Origin: Anderseniella sp. Alg231-50
GTDB taxonomy: Bacteria; Pseudomonadota; Alphaproteobacteria; Rhizobiales; Aestuariivirgaceae
NCBI RefSeq assembly: GCF_900149695.1
Contig: NZ_LT703005.1
Span: 186,013 to 250,012, forward strand
Direction of reading: 5' to 3'
DNA: 64,000 nucleotides
Shown: positions 59,365 through 64,000 of the stretch, piece by piece
Layout of the letters: each line of letters starts with the position of its first letter
How positions within the stretch are numbered: position 1 is the stretch's first letter
The notes under the pieces: generated by a model
What the model was told of the DNA's origin: nothing
The model's input: the letters and a program-made list of their open reading frames with translations, nothing else
The model's database searches: none
Position numbers and translations under genes: made by a program

Positions 59365-60507
59365 ATGACATTGCCGGAGACCGCATTTGACGCTGACACA
59401 ATCATGCAGGGCATAGTGAAATGGGCAAAGGTTGAAAGCCCGACCCATCATGTCGAAGGCGTCAATCAGATGATGGACCTTGCAGCCCAGGACATGCATG
59501 AACTCGGTGGCGACGTTGAACGCCTTCCCGGCATTGATGGTTTCGGCGATGTGGTGGTGGCGCGCTTCCCCTCACCCGAGAAATCAGAGCAGCCGGGCAT
59601 TCTGATCCTTGGACACCTGGATACGGTGCATGAGGTCGGAACACTGGCAGACAAGCTTCCAATCCGTCGCGACGGTGACAAATTGTTCGGGCCCGGCGTG
59701 CTCGACATGAAAGGTGGCAACCGGTTGGCCATCGAGGCCTTCGGGGCATTGCGGAACGCAGGTCTGCAACCTCACTTGCCGGTCACATTCATGTTTATAC
59801 CAGATGAGGAAGTCGGCAGTCCGTCATCGCGACGGCGCATTGAAGCGGAGGCTCTCAAGCACGAATATGTGCTGGTCCCCGAACCATTGCGTCCCTGGGG
59901 TGATGTCGTCACCGGCCGCCACGCGGTTCAGCGCTTCTGGGTGCGGGCTCACGGGCAACCTGCACATGCAGGCCTTTCCAAAGCGCAGGGACGCAGCGCC
60001 ATCGCAAAAATGGCAGAGATCATCAGCCGTATCGAAGCGATGAACGATTACGACAAGCAGACAACCTATGCAGTTGGCACCGTACATGGCGGGGTTTTCG
60101 TCAACGTCGTGACAACACTCTGTGAAGCGCAGGTCCTTTGCGTTGCCCCGAATGATGAACTGCTTGCAGAAATCCAGTCCAACATGGCCGCACTTGCCGG
60201 TGAGGAAGATGGCGTGCGCATCGAGGTCGAGGCCGGACTGTTGCGCCCGGTTGCGAAACCTCACGACAAAACCATGGCCTTGTACAATCATGCCCGCAAG
60301 CTTGCCGCCGCCATGGGCGTCGAGTTGGGGCATTGCCAGTCGGGCGGCGGCAGCGACGGTAATTTCACCGGTGCGCTCGGTATCGCAACCCTGGACGGGC
60401 TGGGTGTTGGCGGGGCCAATGCACACACTTTCAATGAACACCTTCTGATCCCGACACTGGTGCCGCAATGCCGCCTGATTGCCGGGCTTCTGCAGACGTT
60501 AAAGTAA
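59365..60507 (+). CDS. M20 peptidase, CPG2-like (second copy)
   Basis: 380 residues, AGGAGA ahead of ATG and 18 bases after the previous gene. GHLDTVHEVG, GPGVLDMKGGNRLA and IPDEEVGSPSSRR repeat the motifs of its neighbour, and QSGGGSDGNFTGALG holds the late region. The pair looks like an old duplication that has diverged. Last gene of the locus, followed by a hairpin. Confidence 0.9.
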   Translation: MTLPETAFDADTIMQGIVKWAKVESPTHHVEGVNQMMDLAAQDMHELGGDVERLPGIDGFGDVVVARFPSPEKSEQPGILILGHLDTVHEVGTLADKLPIRRDGDKLFGPGVLDMKGGNRLAIEAFGALRNAGLQPHLPVTFMFIPDEEVGSPSSRRRIEAEALKHEYVLVPEPLRPWGDVVTGRHAVQRFWVRAHGQPAHAGLSKAQGRSAIAKMAEIISRIEAMNDYDKQTTYAVGTVHGGVFVNVVTTLCEAQVLCVAPNDELLAEIQSNMAALAGEEDGVRIEVEAGLLRPVAKPHDKTMALYNHARKLAAAMGVELGHCQSGGGSDGNFTGALGIATLDGLGVGGANAHTFNEHLLIPTLVPQCRLIAGLLQTLK

Positions 60508-60539
60508 ACGCCGGACAACCGAGGGGAGTTGTCCGGCGT
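60508..60539 (+). terminator. Hairpin after the peptide locus
   Basis: ACGCCGGACAAC (60508-60519) pairs over 12 bp with GTTGTCCGGCGT (60528-60539), loop CGAGGGGA. It begins one base after the last stop. There is no T-run, so termination may be factor-assisted or the hairpin may protect the mRNA end. Confidence 0.6.
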
Positions 60540-60721
60540 GACGGCAGGAGAAAGCCCGGTGGTATAAACCGGGGCCCTGCCGATTGCTGATAAGTTTTCC
60601 AATGTGAAGGCAGATTTCGCGGCTTCAGCAAAAATTCCTGCAGAAAAAGCTTGTCGGGCGCAACACCGGCAATACCGCAGCCGGACGACAGCTGCAGGTC
60701 GGCGATAACTGTCAAATCAAC

Positions 60722-61525
60722 TCAGTCTTCGTCTTCAGCCTCACGCGCTGCTTCTGCTGCATCGCGTTTCTTCTCAACCAGACGAACCGTCCAGATTGAC
60801 GCTTCGTAGAGCAGCAAAAGCGGAATACCCAGGCCCAGCTGGGAGAACGGATCCGGCGGGGTCAGCACGGCTGCGGCCACGAACACACCGACGACAGCGT
60901 ATTTGCGCTTTTCCTTCAGCCCCTGCGACGTGATGATGCCGACCCGGCCAAGCAGCGTCAGGATAACCGGCATCTGGAAACAGATGCCGAACGCCAGGAT
61001 CAGCGTCATGGTCAGGCTGAGATACTCAGACACCTTGGGCAGAAGTTCAATGACCGCCCGCCCGTCCGCACCGGTCTGCTGGAAGCTGATGAAAAACCGC
61101 ATGGCGATCGGCATGACCATGAAGAACACCAGCGATGCCCCGGCCACGAACAGAACCGGCGTTGCATAGAGATACGGTTTGAATGCGTTGCGCTCATTCT
61201 TGTACAGGCCAGGCGCCACAAACATGTAGATCTGGGTGGCAATCAGCGGAAACGCCAGGAACAGTCCGCCGAACATGCCGATCTTCAACTGGGTAAAGAA
61301 GAACTCCTGCGGCGCGGTGAAAATCAGCTTCAGTTCCTGGTTTTCACCGACGGCCCACTGGTATGGGATCAGCAGGAAATCAAAAATCTTGTCGGCAAAG
61401 TAGAAGCAGACGACAAACATGAGCGCAAAGCCGATGACCGAGCGGATCAACCTGGTCCGAAGTTCGGCCAGGTGCTCGATAAGCGGCGCGCTGGAAGCTT
61501 CGATGTCGTCGTCAGTCGCGCTCAT
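60722..61525 (-). CDS. tatC: Twin-arginine translocase subunit TatC
   Basis: 267 residues with six spans. HLAELRTRLIRSV is the N-terminal Tat-substrate binding motif; KNERNAFKPYLY and FGICFQMPVILTLL are typical. It receives twin-arginine signals such as that of the amide-operon binding protein. It overlaps tatB (ATGA). An acidic C-terminus (EAAREAEDED) is present. Confidence 0.97.
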   Translation of the reverse strand: MSATDDDIEASSAPLIEHLAELRTRLIRSVIGFALMFVVCFYFADKIFDFLLIPYQWAVGENQELKLIFTAPQEFFFTQLKIGMFGGLFLAFPLIATQIYMFVAPGLYKNERNAFKPYLYATPVLFVAGASLVFFMVMPIAMRFFISFQQTGADGRAVIELLPKVSEYLSLTMTLILAFGICFQMPVILTLLGRVGIITSQGLKEKRKYAVVGVFVAAAVLTPPDPFSQLGLGIPLLLLYEASIWTVRLVEKKRDAAEAAREAEDED

Positions 61526-61953
61526 GCAGTTGTACCCTTGGCAGCCGCAGTTTTCTTGGCGGTTGCGGTTTTCTTGGCCGCCGCTTTCCCGGACGCAGGT
61601 TTTTTGGCTGCTGCAGCCTTTTTGGCCGGCTTGGCTGCTGGTTCGGATGTTGTCTTGGGTGCTTCTTTTTCCGGTGGCGACGATACCTTGCCAGGCTCAC
61701 GAGCGACATCGCTGAGCGTTTCGTTCATGTCGAAATTGGTTGCCTTGGAGATGTCTTTTTTCAGGTCGTCAAGACCGCTGTCTTTGGCGGCGTCCTCGAT
61801 GTGTCCCTGAAACTCCCGGGCCATGGCCCGTACCTTGGTCATCACCTGTCCAACAGTGCGCAGCACTTTCGGCAGATCGCGCGGGCCGATGACAATCAGT
61901 GCGACGACCGCAATGAGCATCAGTTCCGTACTGCCTATGCCGAAATCGAACAT
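61522..61953 (-). CDS. tatB: Twin-arginine translocase subunit TatB, with Lys/Ala-rich tail
   Basis: 143 residues from ATG at 61953; the frame upstream has no family match. MFDFGIGSTELMLIAVVALIVIGPRDLPKVL is the usual anchor and hinge (given in shorter parts here: FDFGIGSTELM, IVIGPRDLPK). An amphipathic helix follows. The last ~35 residues (about 108-143) are Lys/Ala repeats resembling histone H1 tails, an extension many TatB proteins lack. Confidence 0.93.
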   Translation of the reverse strand: MFDFGIGSTELMLIAVVALIVIGPRDLPKVLRTVGQVMTKVRAMAREFQGHIEDAAKDSGLDDLKKDISKATNFDMNETLSDVAREPGKVSSPPEKEAPKTTSEPAAKPAKKAAAAKKPASGKAAAKKTATAKKTAAAKGTTA

Positions 61954-62048
61954 GTGAACTTGTGTTCCCGAACGCTGAGGAAAGACCCTGTCAAGACTGA
62001 GCCGGCAGACCGCCTTCAATCAGCAGGCTGCAAGGATACCAGGACAAA

Positions 62049-62282
62049 TCAGCTCTTGGCTTTGTCCTTGGCCTTTTCGGTCATCTCTTCTGCTTCCAGC
62101 TCAATAGTCTTGGCTGTGTCAGCGACCGTTTCCTTGGTCTCATCAACTTCTTCGGCGATGCCTTTTTTGAAACTCTTGATGCCCTTGGCGACGTCACCCA
62201 TAAGCTCGGAAATCTTGCCGCGGCCAAACAGGATGACCAAAAGCAGAACGATAATAATAATTTGCCATGGTCCGATAGACAT
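62049..62282 (-). CDS. tatA: Twin-arginine translocase subunit TatA
   Basis: 77 residues. One membrane helix (about 5-20) is followed by [24 protein letters not shown], the F-G-x-G-K/I hinge and amphipathic helix of TatA, then an acidic Lys/Glu tail. First gene of tatABC, 95 bases ahead of tatB. Confidence 0.96.
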   Translation of the reverse strand: MSIGPWQIIIIVLLLVILFGRGKISELMGDVAKGIKSFKKGIAEEVDETKETVADTAKTIELEAEEMTEKAKDKAKS

Positions 62283-62413
62283 TTAAATTCTCCCTATACA
62301 CAAAGGCCCCACCCGGACCTCTCGTAATTCGCGCGCACTATTGCAGAAAGCCCTATGGGTCGCAACACGAGATAGCGGCAACAAGCATAGAGCGGTTAAT
62401 ATGTGAAATGGTG

Positions 62414-63532
62414 TCAGCCACCCAAATTGTCAAACACAAGTACATGATCGTGATCTAGGCGGAAACGGGCCGTCTCGCCCAGCTTCGGGCATCCGGTTGT
62501 CGCCACCCTGGCGTAGACCACCTCATTCAATCCTTCAAACATCAGTGAAAGCTCCACCTTATCGCCCAGAAAACGCTGATCGGTTACTTGCGCGGCAATC
62601 GAGCCTGCATCGTCGTCACCGGTTCGCACAAACGCCTGCGGCCGGATCATGACAAGTGCCGGGCCGCCCTCCTCACCAACATCGGTCTTGAACCTGCCAA
62701 GCGGTGTATCCGCCGCACCATCGACAATACGCACCCGCAACTCGTTCACGTCCGAAAAGAACCGGGCCGCTTCGGCGTCCGCCGGCTGGCGATACAATTC
62801 ATCAGGCGTGCCGATCTGCACCACGCGCCCGGCGCGCATCAACACAATACGGTCCGCCATGCCCATGGCCTCTTCAGGATCATGGGTCACCAGGATGGAA
62901 CTGGCGCGGGTTTCTTTCAGTATAGCCAGGGTTTCATGACGCACATGTTCCCTGAGACGCTGGTCCAACCCTGAAAACGGTTCATCCATCAGCAATACGG
63001 CCGGGCGCGGTACAATCGCCCGGGCCAGTGCGACGCGCTGCTGCTCACCGCCGGACAACTCATGCGGATAGGATTTTTCCAGATGATCCAGCCCGACCCG
63101 CAACAAGGCTGAACGCGCAGCGTTGGTGGCGCTTTCCTTGTCCACCCCCTTCAACCCGAACGTCACATTGCCCATCACGGTGAGATGCGGAAACAGCGCA
63201 TAGTCCTGAAACATCAGGCCAACCGAACGCTTTTCCGGCGGGACGAACCTTGCATCTGAAGCCACTTCGGCGCTGTCGAGCAGAATACGCCCGGAATCCG
63301 GGCGTTCCACGCCGGCCGCCAGCCGCATCAAGGTGGACTTGCCGCACCCCGATGGTCCCAGCAGGCAAACGATCTCGCCCTGCTTCAATTCAAACGATAC
63401 ATTGCGGACGGCTTCAGTCTCGCCATACGCGAGAGACACGTCATCAAAAGTGACGCTGGAGGCAAACGCCGCCGCTGCCGTGCCGCGCGGTCCCCAGCGG
63501 CCCCTGGTGGTTCTGTGAAGTACTTCTGTCAT
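62414..63532 (-). CDS. FbpC/PotA-type ABC ATPase
   Basis: 372 residues. An N-terminal extension of ~25 residues precedes the ATPase: Walker A GPSGCGKSTLMRL, FQDYALFPHLTV, signature LSGGEQQRVALARAI, Walker B VLLMDEPFSGLDQ, His switch VTHDPEEA. A C-terminal TOBE-like region (about 270-372) follows. This matches ferric/sulfate/spermidine-type importers. No permease or binding-protein gene is adjacent; tatA lies downstream. The partner genes may be beyond the window or elsewhere. Confidence 0.9.
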   Translation of the reverse strand: MTEVLHRTTRGRWGPRGTAAAAFASSVTFDDVSLAYGETEAVRNVSFELKQGEIVCLLGPSGCGKSTLMRLAAGVERPDSGRILLDSAEVASDARFVPPEKRSVGLMFQDYALFPHLTVMGNVTFGLKGVDKESATNAARSALLRVGLDHLEKSYPHELSGGEQQRVALARAIVPRPAVLLMDEPFSGLDQRLREHVRHETLAILKETRASSILVTHDPEEAMGMADRIVLMRAGRVVQIGTPDELYRQPADAEAARFFSDVNELRVRIVDGAADTPLGRFKTDVGEEGGPALVMIRPQAFVRTGDDDAGSIAAQVTDQRFLGDKVELSLMFEGLNEVVYARVATTGCPKLGETARFRLDHDHVLVFDNLGG

Positions 63533-63663
63533 TGCGGATGGTGATTACACCAACACGTCGCAACTATCCAGCATTCACGAGGTCGCTATTCCATTCCTGC
63601 ACAGAGCAACCTATAGAGAGCACTCAATCGGGACACGCAGCGATTGTGCTGCGACAGAGACAG

Positions 63664-64000
63664 ATGGCAGACCACGGCACCTTCAGGCAAAGCTTCAGGC
63701 GGTTCGCGCGCGCATTGCACCAATCCCACAGGGACAAGGCTTTCCTGTCTGACGGGACATTGCTGGGCTTTGTCCGGGAAAACGATTTCATTGCCGGTGA
63801 CAGCGATATCGATCTAGCGATGTTCGCTGAAGATTACGATGCGTCCGTCATAGACAGTGTGGCTCGCGCGGGTTTCGTCTTGACCAAGCAGTCCGGGGCC
63901 GAGGAAAACGGCCTCTCCCTCAAGTTCCATGACGGACAGACAGGAATTGACCTCACGCTGTTCTACACAAATGCCTCGGGACATCATTGCTACGTGTATC
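63664..64000 (+). CDS. LicD/fukutin-type nucleotidyltransferase, 3' end outside window
   Basis: 112 residues visible from ATG at 63664; a GTG six codons earlier is an alternative start. KAFLSDGTLLGFVREND and GDSDIDLAMFAEDY are the LicD-type signature: an acidic D-x-D in a nucleotidyltransferase-like core. Such proteins attach phosphocholine or related groups to surface sugars. The right edge cuts the gene, so the length and remaining residues are not seen. Its start is divergent from the FbpC-type ATPase. Confidence 0.7.
   Translation, partial: MADHGTFRQSFRRFARALHQSHRDKAFLSDGTLLGFVRENDFIAGDSDIDLAMFAEDYDASVIDSVARAGFVLTKQSGAEENGLSLKFHDGQTGIDLTLFYTNASGHHCYVY

Noticed and set aside
45024-60721. 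Inserted segment as a prophage or integrative element
   Set aside because: No integrase, transposase, phage gene, tRNA edge or flanking direct repeat found; only the broken gene order suggests insertion.

Overview
The window reads as chromosome of an alphaproteobacterium, most likely of the order Hyphomicrobiales (Rhizobiales). The base composition is moderately GC-rich. Three things point there: the run tatABC / serS-surE-pcm-LytM lipoprotein / DUF815 ATPase / yajC-secD-secF followed by an Mth938-like gene, a phytoene-synthase-like gene and trmFO; short Sel1-type proteins; and a small Omp25-type surface barrel. I assigned no species. Both ends cut genes: a trypsin-like protease on the left and a LicD-type nucleotidyltransferase on the right.

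Left part (1-8.5 kb). A protease remnant is followed by a hairpin-rich intergenic repeat block (571-1147). Then come a quinone oxidoreductase, a PD-(D/E)XK protein resembling the nuclease half of Card1/Can2 CRISPR ancillary effectors but with no CARF sensor, an aminotransferase, a metallo-beta-lactamase-fold hydrolase, tRNA-Ser(GCU), and small genes (glycine zipper, VOC, Sel1, dual CDGSH, SDR).

Amide operon (17.2-8.4 kb, minus strand). A Tat-exported binding protein, two branched-chain/urea-type permeases, an ATPase, a second ATPase fused in frame to a nitrile-pathway-type amidase, an acyl-CoA synthetase and a nicotinamidase-like hydrolase. Most junctions overlap by 1-11 bases. Together they suggest capture of an amide, hydrolysis where it enters the cell, and activation of the acid to a CoA ester. 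The fusion is the most unusual single object here.

Middle (17.2-33.5 kb). Flotillin, pyroglutamyl peptidase, several small secreted or membrane proteins, GST, gatB-GNAT-phosphodiesterase-family operon, RNase Z-like protein, uvrA, LysR regulator, serine hydrolase and trmFO.

Sec block (33.5-45 kb). yajC, secD, secF and two genes resembling bacterial counterparts of the human complex I assembly factors NDUFAF3 and NDUFAF6. Then a DUF815 ATPase, GST, outer-membrane barrel, a degenerate LytM lipoprotein, pcm, surE and serS.

Peptide/gamma-glutamyl locus (48.1-60.5 kb, plus strand). A complete dipeptide-type ABC transporter followed by M20 peptidase, amidase, gamma-glutamyltransferase-like hydrolase and two CPG2-like M20 peptidases. 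With an AlkP-fold protein and a DMT exporter it occupies about 15.7 kb between serS and tatC, genes that are usually neighbours in this order. tatABC and an unpaired FbpC-type ATPase close the window.

No CRISPR array, prophage, transposase or rRNA was seen. All family calls rest on reading motifs; no database search was run.
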